Origin: Rosa chinensis
Taxonomy: Eukaryota > Streptophyta > Magnoliopsida > Rosales > Rosaceae
DNA: 64,000 bases
Direction: 5' to 3'
Assembly: GCF_002994745.2 (NCBI RefSeq)
Contig: NC_037091.1
Span: forward strand, 8,146,001 to 8,210,000
The notes under the pieces were generated by a model. The model did no database searches, was not told the DNA's origin, and saw only the letters and a program-made list of their open reading frames with translations. Each line of letters starts with the position of its first letter. Within the stretch, counting starts at the first letter, position 1. A program made the translations under genes and the position numbers. Below, in pieces: positions 46,470 to 58,162 of this stretch.

Positions 46470-46529
46470 CTAATAAACAAGTTCGACCATATTAGTCAAT
46501 GTTCTAATATGGTTGAACTTGTTTATTAG
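46470..46529. repeat. Foldback: 26-bp inverted repeat with 8-nt loop spanning the hAT left end
   Basis: The arm 46470-46495 (tandem-repeat flank including most of the TSD) is complementary to 46504-46529 with one mismatch. The loop TCAATGTT contains the first bases of the hAT end. The right arm replaces part of the hAT terminus. Confidence 0.88.
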
Positions 46530-47115
46530 GCGCTGAGTGACAGCCCCGATTTTGGGCTAGGTGACAAGGGAAATTGGGTTGCGTTTCGATGAGCGCCTAG
46601 GCGGGCGTTGGGCAGCTTGGGCGTTTGGCTAGGCGCTGGGCGGGGAACTCGGATGCATCTGTTCTCCTCTGCCTTACCCTCTCTCTCTCCTAGACGCACG
46701 ACGACTGGCTTCTCTCTCTAGTCTCTCCTCACATCGTCCATTAATCTGTAGTTCCAACATCATTATCTCTCTCTCCTCTCTTCATATATATCCCTCTCTC
46801 TTTCCTCTTCAAACTAATTCAACAAAAACCAAACCACACCATATTGAAAGATTGAAGCTTTGAGTTGGGTTTCAATTGAAAAGGCAGAATAACCCACATG
46901 GGATTTTCACTCAAATTTTGGGTCACAAGAAATTTGGAAAGAACTGATTTTATGAGGATCGAATTTAGAGCAAGGAAGAACTGGGATGGTCCAAATGAAT
47001 GTAGCCATTTTTTTCTTTTATTTGTCGATAAGAGATAGAGAAGAGAGGAGGAAGACGGTGAAGTGAAGAAGAGCGCAATGATGAGCACAGTAGGGGAATC
47101 TAAGCCATTGGATGT

Positions 47116-49362
47116 TGTTGAGAATCGGTCAATATGTGAAGTCGAAAACAAAAATAGGCACAGCACACCAAGAGAAACAACCATAAAGATACGAGCACAA
47201 GAACACAAATTTAAGGTGGTTCAGTAAAATTTTTGCCTACTTCCACCGGGCAGAAAAACGATCTTCGACTATATTTATAATGGGTATAACCAGAAAGAAT
47301 AAGAAAACAAGGACTCTCTCTTCTCTTCCTATCTCTCTCTTCTTTGCCCTATCTCACTCTCTAACTCGGAGAATGGAATACATTTTGCTCTCTGTCTTTG
47401 TGATTAAAAACCTAAAGCATAACCTCCTTATATAGCCATAAGGATATTAGCTTTCTTAATCGATTAGGAAACCTATTCCTATTGGTGGTAGGCAATTATG
47501 TCTTCACCTTCTCTGTAATCAACAAGGATTATAGGTAATCCTACATCAATAAGGATTTTCCTTCCTTATTGGAACTCCATTCATCAGTAGGAATCTAAAA
47601 CCTACTGGGTAAACAATTCTCATACTCTAAGACAATTGTCTTAGGAAAGACTCATGCGCTGGAAACCCAACAATCTCCCTCTCCAGACCATGAAGGAGGA
47701 ATACCGGCGTGACTCCATGAGTCTGCTCAAGCTGACTTGATGCAGAACTTTATGTTTGGACTATGTAGCTCCCCTGATCAAATAACCATCACCATGTCCC
47801 TCCTAGTGGAACAATTCTTGACCATCTTCTCCCTGGTCAGAAAACTCATCATTAGAAAAGGAAATTAGGGACTTCTTTTCCAGATCACCTTTCTTCCTTA
47901 TATGGCCTTCGCTGTGGTGCCATATGTGTGAAGAAGTATCACCCATTGCACTCAAGACATCTTTGCATACCAAGCTATATGTCTTGTACAGGGAATGACA
48001 AAACTCTCCTTTAGCAATATCCAGCGACCCGTTTATAAGCGTCCACTTTCCATCACCAATATATTGGTGGAAACCTTATCTATCAAGAGCACTTGAAGAC
48101 AATATGTTGACCAGAAAATCAAAAACAGGCCTCACATCCTTCAATGTCATCTGGTAACCAAGATTAGTCTCGATGCAAATATCTCCCATTCCCGAAATCT
48201 TGGAGTAGCTTGTATTGCCCATCTTTAACATCCCAAAGTCGCATGCTTCGTATGTAGAAAAAAGCTCTAAGTTGGAAGTAACATGACAACTTGCATCGGT
48301 ATCCATGAACCAATCGTGACCCTTGTCACCAACATATAGACATTCTTGAACTGTAAAAACATCTCCTAAGATAATGTCAGTATCTCCTTTATTTTGGTAG
48401 TTGCCTTTCTTTTTGTCCTATTTCCACTTTCGACACATCCGCTTCATGTGGCCCATATTGCCACAATAGTGACACGTGCCATTAAACCCTCGACCTGAAT
48501 TCTTGTCTTTACCCATTGTGATAAGGAGCTTTCCTTATCTATTGTCTATGCCCACAGCTTTCCTTCTTATTTCTTCAGTAAGCATGTTATCCTTAACGGT
48601 ATCCATAGACAATACACCATCAGACGCAGAATTACTTACGGTCACCATGAAAGTTTCCCAACTTTCCTTCATTCTTGGCGTCCACTTCACCCAATTCGTG
48701 TGAGTGAGTTTGATCATTGTGCTATTTGTTCCTTCCATTCTGATAACACTGAACCTGCCGATTCAAACCTTGAATTTCCCAGACGAGACTGAGCTCTGAT
48801 ACCACTTGTTGAGAATCGGTCAATATGTGAAGTCGTAAACACAAACAGGCACAGCACACCAAGAGAATCAACCACAAAGATACGAGCACAAGAACACAGA
48901 TTTAAGGTGGTTCAGCAAAACCTTTGCCTACATCCACCGGGCAGAAAAACGATCTTCCACTATATTTATAATGGGTACAACCAGAAACAATAAGAAAATA
49001 AGGACTCTCTCTTCTCTTCCTATCTCACTCTTCTTTACCCCCTCTCACTCTCTAACTCCGAGAATGGAATACACTTTGCTCTCTGTCTTTGTGATGAAAA
49101 ACCTAGAGCAGAACCCCTCCTTATATAGCCATAAGGATATCAGCTTTCTTCACCGATTAGGAAACCTATTCCTATTGGTGGTAGGCAATTATGCCTTCTC
49201 CTTCTCTATAATCAACAAGGATTACAGGTAATACATCAATAAGGATTTTCCTTCCTCATTGGAACTCCATTCATCAGTAGGAATCCAAAACCTATTGGGT
49301 GAATAATTCTCATACTCTAAGACAATTATCTTAGGAAAGACTCATGGGCTGGAAACCCAACA
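47116..49362 (-). mobile_element. Internally deleted copia element with gag/protease only
   Basis: LTRs at 47116-47672 and 48807-49362 (about 557 bp, TG...CA) are flanked by an exact 5-bp duplication GATGT (47111-47115 and 49363-49367). On the minus strand the primer site TGGTATCAGAGCTCAG follows the LTR, separated by two bases, and a purine tract GGAGAGGGAGATTG abuts the other LTR, so the element reads right to left. Its internal region of about 1.1 kb has gag and protease remnants and no integrase, RT or RNase H. Confidence 0.93.
48076..48738 (-). pseudogene. Copia gag-protease remnant
   Basis: The gag start MEGTNSTMIKLTHTNWVKWT (48738 downwards) is followed, after a frame break and a deletion, by CHYCGNMGHMKRMC, a CX2CX4HX4C knuckle (about 48445-48475). 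Then comes DTDASCHVTSNLELFSTYEA (about 48240-48305), the protease region where the usual DSGAS has become DTDAS, a change at the active site. It ends SSALDR then stop. Stops after GIDNR and RKWK break it. Confidence 0.82.
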
Positions 49363-51689
49363 GATGTGGCGAGTGATGACAAGGATTTGTTCCTACATAA
49401 GGGTGTTTTAGGGTTGTATATCACATGGACCAAATGTTGCTTGTTTTGTTTTGGGCTTTGATTAGCATATTTTCCACCTCAATAAATAGGCACGGTTTGG
49501 TTTTTTTGTTTTATTCCACATTTTGAGATTGCTAATAATAAGTATGATGGTTAAATCATAAACATTTTATTTTTCTTATTTTGACGTACTACTTTCAATT
49601 AATTGTAGGACTTGTAATGTTATTATTAATTTTAAGTCATCAAAATAACTAAAAAGATTAAAAAAATAAAAACCGCCTAGGCCTGGGCGCTAGTCTCTGG
49701 ACCACCGCCCGACTAGTGCCTAACATTTTTTAGAACCTTGATATTAGTAGGTATAAAAGATTTTGTGCAATCAATATAATCAAAATAGCCCAATATGGAG
49801 GTTTGTCAAAATAGTTTTGGAATTTGTTCTTACGTTAATTAGGTTTTTATTTATTGCATTTTTTTTATACTTACTTTAGTAGGCACATTGATAAACTTTA
49901 CGGTCCGCGAAATAGAAATAGAAATTTTTTTTTTTTTTCCGTTTAACCATTCACATATATCCACGAAGTATTTATAGACGTTGTATGAAAAAATTGACAC
50001 ATTTCGTGGTTGTCAAGCTATCAATCAATCAAGAAGATATATCTGTGACTATGGTTGACTGAGTGGATTGAATTTGAAACTATGGTGAAATTGGCTAAAT
50101 TATTTACAACATGCATATATTATTCTAATAATATCATCCAACAGTCAGTTTCCTCTTCTTCTTTTTTTCTTTTTTTTTTTTTTGAAAGGGGTTTCCTCAT
50201 TTTTGTATATCCCGAAGTGGTTGCTCTTTGAGGAATTTGATATGCAAAAAGGTTTACAAAAGTAACTAAAGTTGACTGAGTTGATCCAAGTCAAAATGAA
50301 TACCAAATCAGGTGAATTTTTTACAATCACCATAAAATATTCTAATCTTCCTATCCAGCGGTCGCTTTCTCCAATTTAATTTTCCACCTTGTTGGTGCTT
50401 TTGAAAGGTCATTGTTACTTTAAATGCAATCTATAAGTCATACACCATTTGTAGGCACAATGGTATAGGTTAAGGTCTTCGAAATAGAAATTGATTTTTT
50501 TTTTCTGTCGACTATTCACATACATCCACGGAGTATTTATAAACATTGTGTGAAAAAATAAGCACTTTTCGTGGTCGCCAAGGCATCGGTCAACCAAGAA
50601 CATATATGTGTGTGTGTGTGACTACGGTTGACTAATTTGATCGAATTCGAAACTATAGTGCAATTGGCTACATTTTTTTCTACATGCATAATTTATTATA
50701 ATAATATCATCCAACAATTTTCCATTCTACTTAGGTCCCGATGGGGTTGTTATTTGAGAAATTTAATATATAAATAGTGTTATAAAAGTAATTAGAGTTG
50801 ATTGAGTCGATCGAAATGGAAACATATACATAATCGGCTGAATTTTTTACAACCACCATAAAACATTCTAATCTTTCCATCGAGCGGTTGCTTTCTCCAA
50901 ATTTATTTTCCACCTCACTGTTGCTTTTGAGTCCTCACAACTTTAAATGCAATGTATAAGTCATACAACATTAGTAAGCACGTACATTACTATAGGTTAA
51001 GGTCAGTGAAATAGAAATTTAATTTTTTTTTCTTTTGATCATTAACATTTATCCATAGAGTATTTCTAGACGTTGTGTGAAAAAATAAGCACATTTCGTG
51101 GTCATCAAGCAATAGGTCAATGAAGAAGATATATATGTGATAACGGTTGACTAACAAGATCGAATTCGAAACTATGGTGAAATTGACTAAATTTTTAACT
51201 CCATGCATAATTTATTCTAATAGTTTCATCTAACGGTTGGTTTCCCCATTTAGTTAGTTTCCGATAAGGTTGCCCTTTGAGGTATCAGATATATACATAG
51301 GGTTATGAAAATAACTTAGGTTGATCTAGTTGATCGAAGTCAAAACGAAGACATAATCGGCTGAATTTTTTACAATCATCATAAAACATTCTAATCTTCC
51401 CATCAAGCGGTTGCTTTCTCTTGCTTACTCCAAATTCTTTTTACACCTCGTTGTTGCTTTTTAAATATCTTCATCACTATAAATGCAATGTATAGGTCAT
51501 ACAAAATTAGTAGGCATATTGGTATAGGTTAAGGTCTTCGAAATAGAAATACAATTTTTTATTTTTTTATTTTGACCATTCACATCTATGACAGAGTATT
51601 TATAGACAACGTCTGGAAAAAATAAGCATGTTTCATGGTCATGCCATCGGTCAACCAAAAGAATGTATATGTGATTAGCCATATGTGGG

Positions 51690-52020
51690 AATCTTCAACA
51701 TCGAGGTTTTTCTTTGGCATCTTGTTGTGCTATATGTGGGAATTAGGCTGAGTCACTGCTCCATCTTCTCTTGCATTGCCCTCAAGTGGTGGCTTTATGG
51801 GAATGGGGTATGCTTCTTTTTTCTCATTCTTTTTCTCCTTGGAGCTCTCTGGACGAGGTTTTTTTTGGAACTTTTACCTCATCACTATCCAAGTCTAAAC
51901 ATCGTCTCTGGATCATAGTAGCCTGCACTTTGATTTGGTATATTTGAACTACTAGAAATCTACTCCGATTTGAGGACATCAAGTTCAATTTAATGCATGC
52001 CCAACGTCAACTTCTGGGAT
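51690..52020 (+). pseudogene. LINE ORF2 zf-RVT and linker remnant
   Basis: Reading frames give CAICGN, AESLLHLLLHCPQVVALWEW and later TTRNLLRFEDIKFNLMHAQR. They match the CxxC...H...C finger and the following W-RN--RF region of plant LINE ORF2. Stops and frame changes are present. Confidence 0.65.
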
Positions 52021-52075
52021 ATTTCAATGGGATCCAGCTCCTCTAAATTTAGATAGTGTGAAGTTACGTGAATTT

Positions 52076-52601
52076 TGTTAAACAGCGACAAACGTGGCCT
52101 GTGGCCCACCATTGCACCGATATTGTCCCAACTTAACCACCCGATAGGTGTTAGGTTTTAATCACAAAAGGCCTTGGTATAATTGGGTAAGAGCCACCCA
52201 CTTGTAAGTTATATTTTATTTGTCATTTTTCCAATGTGGAATCTTTCCTCTCCAACACGCCCCCTCACGTGCAACCTAACTCTAGGTCTGCACGTGAAAT
52301 TAATTAACAATCCAATTCCCACATTGGAAATTGGGACACAAGTTTCATATCAGAGACTTGGCCAATATAACAATCCAATGTCCACATTGGACACTTGGTA
52401 ACAATCCAATCGGAATATTCCGATGGCAATATAAGGAACCCAAATTCGGGCCCATGACAATTGGAGACGCAATTGGAGAGAGACCCGCTTTGATACCATG
52501 TTAAACAGCGAGAAGCGTGGCCTGTGGTCTACCATTGTACCGATATTGTCCCAACTTAACCACCTGATAGGTGTTAGGTTTTAATCACAAAAGGCCTCGG
52601 T
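52076..52601 (-). mobile_element. TRIM retrotransposon, one LTR truncated
   Basis: Read on the minus strand, the full LTR runs from TGTTGGAGAGG (about 52258) to GCTGTTTAACA (52076). It is preceded by a purine tract GTGAGGGGGCG. The other LTR (about 52601-52505) also ends TTTAACA and is followed by TGGTATCAAAGCGGG, a Met-tRNA primer site. The internal part is about 240 bp and non-coding, as in TRIMs. The upstream LTR lacks its first 80 or so bases, being replaced by copia sequence. Confidence 0.8.
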
Positions 52602-52767
52602 ATCAGAGTAGAGATCCGATTCTGGACTCTGACTCATTGTTCTTTGATCCTTGACCCTTATTCTTTGTGTTTGGATTTGTTCCTTGTCCTTTGATCCTTT
52701 CATCTCCGTTGCCTTCTTATATTTCCAAGTACATCGTTGTTTTTCCTTCCACTGCGTATTCACCATG

Positions 52768-55700
52768 GTGAAAGATCAACACGTTTCTCCCAAGTTCTCC
52801 TCAAATCTGACTTGTAACTACTGCAAGAATCCAGGCCACACCAAAGCAAATTGTTACAGGTTGGTTGGTTTTCCAGCAGGCTACTTTGATAGGCCCCAAC
52901 CTCAGGACAACAAACCCAAGGGAAAGGCTGTTGTTCATCTTGTTCAAGACCAAGATTATTATGCGGTGACAAAACCAGATCACACCAACTTTGTGGGTAA
53001 GGATACCGCATCCGTAAGTCGCTGTGGTAATGGTAAGGTTGGAATTGCTTTAAAAATTTCTAGCTTTACTAGTTGCAATACTTGGATAATTGATTCTGGA
53101 GCATCTGACCATATGACCTATGATCGTAGTTTCTTTCTTTTTCTCAATCCACCCTCTATTTCCTCTGTTGTCAATGCCAATGGTGATTCTTTTCCTGTTT
53201 TTGGAATAGGGTCTGTTCGTCTCACCCCTTCTTTGATACTACATGATGTTCTTTATGTCCCTGATCTCTCTCATCATCTTATATATATGTGCCTCAGCTT
53301 AATACTCAATCTCGGTGTTCTGTAACATTTTTTCTGTTGTATGTGATTTTTCAGGACCTCCTCACCAGGGAAATAATCGGCAGGGGTTATCTGAGGGGTC
53401 GATTATTTCATCTGGATTGCATGTTCGCCGGAATGAAGCCGGAGAAGGCAATCCAAGCAGCTTTGATTTTGACTAGGGTTACTAATCAAGTTGACGAATT
53501 ATGGCTATGGCATCGGAGATTGGGGCATCCTTCCTTTAGTGTCATGAAGAAATCTATGCCATCCTTGTTTCTGGGCATTGATGAGTCTAAGTTGCATTGT
53601 GAGTCATGTGTCTTAGCTAAAAGTCATCGTACTAGTTATCCTTTAAGTACTACTAGGAGTTCTTTTCCTTTTGAGCTTATCCATTCTGATGTATGGGGAT
53701 CTTTCCATGAGTCAACCTTGTCTGGCAAACATTGGTTTGTTTTGTTTATTGATGATTATACCCGTCTTACTTGGGTCGCTTTATTGAAACATAAATATGA
53801 AGTCTTCTTTGCTTTCCAAGAATTTTTTGCTCTTGTTCAAAATCAATTTGAAGCCAATATTAAAGTCTTTCATTCTGATAATGGGGGGGAGTTTGTCAAT
53901 TCTCAGTTTCACCAATTCTTTCATTCTCATGGGATCATTCATCAAACTCCTTGCCCTCAAACCCCTGAACAAAATAGGGTGTCAGAAAGAAAGAATCGTC
54001 ATGTTCTTGACATAGCCCGGTCTCTTCTATTTAGTGCTCATATGCCTAAGTATCTTTGGGGAGATGCAATTCTCACTGCTTGTCATCTCATCAATAGGCT
54101 ACCTTCCTCTATTCTCAATGATCAAACCCCCTATGCTGCCTTTTCAAATCATGTATCTGTCCCTTCGTTTTCTAATCTCCCTGCTTGTGTCTTTGGGTGT
54201 GTTGTGTTCGTCCATGTTCCTAAGAATCAAAGGTCCAAACTCGATGTTAGGGCATTAAAGTGTGTTTTTGTGGGCTATGGTGTTAATCAGAAGGGCTACA
54301 AGTGTTTTCATCCTCCTACACAGAAAGTTTTTGTTACCATGGAGGTCACCTTTTATGAGGATGCATGTTATTTTTCTCCCATCAATCCTTCACTTCAGGG
54401 GGAGAAACACACTTTTAAGGAAGAGAAGTCTTGTGGGATTAAAATTCAGCCCATTGAAGCCAATGACACTCCTGCAGAAATAGAAAAGGCAATTACCGAA
54501 CAGTGCATTGCGAGTTCCGAAATAGAAAAGGCAATTGCTGAATCGTCTACCCTTCACCATGCAACTGCTGAACAGAGCATTGCGAGTTCCAAAACAGAAA
54601 AGGCAATTGCTAAATTGTCTATCCTTCACCATGCAACTGCCGAACATAGCATTGCGAGTTTCGAAACAGAAGAGACAATTGCCGAATCTTCTACCCTCCA
54701 AGAAGGCCAAGCTCCTTCACCCCTCTTAGATACAGATAACCCTTGTCAACCAATCCCTGAGGAGCGTCCCAATCTTAAGGTTAGTGGTGTTTCATCTAAC
54801 TCTGATATTGGTGGTAGTGTGTATGTTTTGCCTCCTAGGTCCACCCGCGATAAACCACCTCATCAATATGAACCAAGTTTAGATGTTAAGTCTAAGTATG
54901 CCATAGCTAACTTTGTATCCACCCATCGATTATCCAAATCCCATGCTTCTTTTATGAATCAAATATCCTCTGTATGTGTTCCCAGTAAAGTGCATGATGC
55001 TCTCAAGGATCCCAAATGGTCTCAAGCGATGAATGAAGAGATGGAGGCATTGGAGAAGAATAATACTTGGGAGTTGGTGCCACCAGCCTCCACAAGGAAA
55101 GAGAGTTGTTGGATGTAGATGGGTATACACTATCAAACATAATGCAGATGATTCAGTGAACAGATATAAAGTAAGACTTGTTGCAAAGGGATATACCCAA
55201 ACATATGGCGTGGATTATGAGTAGACATTTGCTCCAGTAGCAAAGATTAATACTATTAGAGTGTTGATGTCCCTAGCAGCTAATCTAGATTGGCCTTTGC
55301 TATAGTTTGATGTGAAGAATGCCTTTTTACATGGAGAGCTATCTGAAGAAGTCTATATGGATCTACCACCAGGATATGAGGCAAGCACAAGAGGTAGATT
55401 TGTGTGTAAGTTAAATAAGTCCTTGTATGGACTCAAACAATCACCACGAGCTTGGTTTGGAAGATTCTCTCAAGCTATGCGGCGTTTTGGGTACAAGCAG
55501 AGCAACTCTGACCATATATTGTTTCTGAAACGCTGTGAAGGTAAATTAACTGTCTTGATTATTTATGTTGATGATATGATAATTTATGTTGATGATATGA
55601 TAATTACTTGTGATAATTCAGAGGAGGTTGAAAGATTAAAAGATCTGCTTGCATCAAAGTTTGAGATGAAAGATCTTGGTTCTCTTAAATATTTTTTAGG

Positions 55701-56539
55701 GATTGAGGTCGCCAGGGGGAGTTCAGGAATTTTCTTGTGCCAGAGAAAATATGTGCTTGATTTGTTGACAGAGACAGGAATGCTAGTATGTAGACCTGCT
55801 GATACTCCTATTGAGCAGAATCATAAACTGGCTGAATACCCTAATCAAACTCCTACAGAGAAGGCTCGCTATCAGAGGTTAGTTGGCAGATTAATCTATC
55901 TCTCACATACTTGACCAGACATTACATATGCAGTTAGTGTTGTGAGCCAATTCATGCATAATCCAAGTGAAACTCATATGGAAGCTGTGATCCGTATTCT
56001 GAGGTATTTAAAGTCTGCACCTGGAAAAGGCTTGATGTTTTCAAAGCATAATCATCTGGATATTAGTGGTTATACAGATGCTGACTGGGTAGGTTGTGTT
56101 ACAGATAGAAAATCTAGTTCTGGTTACTTCACTTTGGTAGGTTGTAATCTTGTTACTTGGAGAAGTAAGAAACAAAAGGTTGTGGCTAGGTCAAGTACTG
56201 AAGCAGAGTATAGAGGTATGGCTCATGGAGTTTGTGAATTACTCTGGTTGAGAAATTTACTTCGTGATTTGGGATTTAAACCCAAACGAGCCATGTTTGT
56301 ATTGTAATAATAAGGCAGCGGTGGATATTGCTCACAACCCAGTTCAACATGACAGAACTAAGTATGTTGAGGTTGACAGACATTTCATTAAAGAGAAGCT
56401 CGATGCTAAGCTTTTCTCTTTTCCTTTTGTCCACTCAGAAGAACAGTTAGCTGATGTTCTCACGAAGGCAGTATCGAGTAAGGCATTTCATGACTCACTT
56501 GACAAGTTGGGCATTCGTGATCTGTATGCGCCAACTTGA
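52768..56539 (+). pseudogene. Ty1/copia polyprotein remnant (zinc knuckle, protease, integrase, RT, RNase H)
   Basis: Order of motifs: CNYCKNPGHTKANC knuckle (about 52812), protease WIIDSGASDHMT (about 53083), integrase with LWLWHRRLGHPS and CESCVLAKSH, DVWGS, FIDDYTR and SDNGGEF (53490-53890), and RT from WSQAMNEEMEALEKNNTWEL (about 55018). Then FLHGELSEEVYMDLPPGYE, SLYGLKQSPRAW and YVDD boxes (55565-55605), RNase H TDADWVGC and SSTEAEYR (56075-56215), and LADVLTK (56450). Most of gag before the knuckle is missing. Frame breaks occur near 53290, 55105 and 56300, and stops at 55222, 55304 and 55912. Otherwise well preserved. Confidence 0.92.
54466..54705 (+). repeat. Repeats in the copia integrase C-terminal linker
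   Basis: Four imperfect copies of a unit encoding IEKAI(A/T)E followed by IASS, with STLHHATAEQS between some copies. The variable linker between integrase and RT has expanded by tandem duplication. Confidence 0.8.
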
Positions 56540-56546
56540 GGGGGAG

Positions 56547-56764
56547 TGTTGGCGTGAGTCATACTTACCTTATTTATGTAGATATTCTATAATATTCCAT
56601 GATCTGTAATATCTGTAGTATTATTAGGTTTACTACTTGCCTTAGGAGTAGTACTTGTCTTATTAGGCACAATTGTAATTTGTATATAATTCATTCTTGT
56701 AAGGTGAATGAGATATCTGAGTTATTCAGTCAAAATTATCTCTTATTTTTCGTTATATTTGACT
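56547..56764 (+). repeat. 3' LTR of the copia part
   Basis: It begins TGTTGGCGTGAGTC straight after the polypurine tract GAGGGGGAG. No second copy of this LTR exists in the window. It ends TTTGACT at the AATTT duplication, not with the usual CA. Confidence 0.75.
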
Positions 56765-57744
56765 AATTTGATAAAATCATAATCCTTCGTCTAGTCTAAC
56801 GGATAGAAGGGTGTCCCACCTTAACTAATAAAAATTAGAGTTTTTTTTTTTTTTGGGGTACCAAATTAGCTTTAACATTGGCATTAGGCATTACCTCTGT
56901 TAACAAAAATTAAGATCAAATATGGGTTCTCTACAATCCTATACGATCCAACCACTGTGTAAATTTTAATCTCTCTCAGTTTTTGAACTTTTTCCTCTGT
57001 TTCTCAAGATCAAAGGGGTACTTATTATGTTTGATCTGAGTTTTCATTGCTGCTAGATGGATGAATTTAATTTGGCCAATATCCCTTCAATTGCAAAGGG
57101 ATTTTGCCCATGACCTGTGCCTCTATTAATTCTTTGATTTGTATCACACTTCATTTTGGAGATGATGGGTGCCTAATCAACCTTTTGTAATCACATATGC
57201 ATATGGATTAATCATCAATGGGACGTCGGAGTGCTTTATAGTTTATCCAGCACTGTATATGGAATTTCCTCAACTTGATCTACGTTTAATAATTGATATA
57301 CTTATGTATGACAATTGCTCATGAACTAAATGTAAAAGTTTTGTTTGATTTATCCTTGCTGGTGCATGTACCATGAAGAACAAAACCAAAGAGTTATGAG
57401 GTGCAAGAGTCTGAAACAATAACCCAAGTTAACGTCAGTTATTTTTTTTTTTTTTTTTTTTGCTGTGACTATTAACTTCAGTTTGCAGGGAAAAAAAATC
57501 CTTTTTAGATATGTATTGATTTAGGTGGCCACCTCTTCTATCTATTAGATTAAACGAAGGATTGTAATTTTATGAAATTCACGTAACTTCACACTATGTA
57601 ACTTTAGAGGAGCCGGATCCATTTCAAAGAATCTGCAGCTCTTTATTTCCCTCCTAAACGAATGCATTCTTCTGTGTCTATTTTCTCGGTACTTGTAATT
57701 TCTCAGCTATCAGCCAATGCCATTAGCTTCATTCCTGTGTTTTA

Positions 57745-58162
57745 GCGTCCTCCTCTGGTAGGATGGATCAAAGTTAACACTGATAGTTCTCTCAAGAACA
57801 ATGACAATGCAGGCTGCGGTGGTGTTTTTCGTGATTCAGAAGGATCATTCTTAGGGGCTTTTGCCTCTTCTATATCTTTTGCTAGTTCTATTGCCGCTGA
57901 AATTATTGCAGTCATCGAAGCCATACAATTAGCTTCGACACGGCATTGGAACCATCTTTGGTTGGAGACAGACTCTACTTATGTGGTTCATTTATTAAAC
58001 TCATCACTGGAAGCTCCATGGTTCTTACGGATTCCTTGGGCTAATTGTTTGTTTTTGCTTAAACAAATGAATCTGAAGGTTTCCCATATTTATAGAGAGG
58101 GAAATAGCTTAGCTGATGCCTTTGTCGACTTTGGCGCAACTCATGACTCAAGGCACTGGTAG
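57745..58162 (+). pseudogene. LINE ORF2 RNase H domain remnant
   Basis: From just after a TAG the frame reads RPPLVGWIKVNTDSSLK, AGCGGVFRDSEGSFLGAF, AAEIIAVIEAIQLAS, LWLETDSTYVVHLL and SHIYREGNSLADAF. These cover the RNase H catalytic carboxylates: D in VNTDSS, E in AEIIA, D in LETDS and the late D in LADAF. It matches the RVT_3-type RNase H at the end of plant LINE ORF2. The 3' UTR runs to the poly(A) at about 58676-58684. Confidence 0.85.

Larger units (their letters stand above)
46497..49740. mobile_element. hAT element inserted in the tandem array, split by an LTR element
   Basis: The ends CAATGTTCTAA and the inverted TTAGAACCTTG are flanked by an exact 8-bp duplication ATATTAGT (46489-46496 and 49741-49748). 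Subterminal GGCGCTAGGCG/CGCCTAGGC motifs on both sides are typical of a common plant hAT MITE family. Without the nested LTR element it is about 1 kb and has no transposase. The left terminus is interrupted by an inverted copy of the flank. Confidence 0.9.
44766..51680. repeat. Diverged tandem-repeat array, units about 500-565 bp, interrupted by transposons
   Basis: A left block starts with TTGGTTGATATA at 44768, 45271 and 46199. The spacing is about 504 bp once the MITE is removed. A right block repeats a unit with GTATTTATAGAC, CGTGGT-GTCAAGC and GTTGACT at about 49967, 50532, 51059 and 51595 (spacing about 527-565 bp). Both blocks share the CATCTAACGGT-like then CCACCTTGTTGCTTTT segment, so they seem to be branches of one family. 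Copies differ considerably, and none encodes a plausible protein. The class (satellite or decayed element) is unknown. Confidence 0.75.
52076..56764. mobile_element. Chimeric LTR insertion: reverse TRIM fused to a copia element
   Basis: The block is flanked by AATTT at 52071-52075 and 56765-56769, and the MULE sequence is collinear across it, so this is one apparent insertion. The left part (52076-52601) is a TRIM read on the minus strand. The right part is a plus-strand copia element with its own 3' LTR but no 5' LTR. They meet at about 52601 exactly where copia primer-binding sequence (TATCAGAGTAGAG) begins. Confidence 0.75.
52030..57620. mobile_element. MULE-type TIR element hosting a chimeric LTR insertion
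   Basis: The ends GGATCCAGCTCCTCTAAA and the inverted TTTAGAGGAGCCGGATCC continue inward for more than 100 bp. The left arm is broken at 52075 and resumes at 56765, pairing with 57510-57620. The flanks ATTTCAATG (52021-52029) and ATTTCAAAG (57621-57629) form a 9-bp duplication with one mismatch. Without the LTR insertion it is about 0.9 kb, non-coding. A spacer at 56830-57500 shows no gene. Confidence 0.85.
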
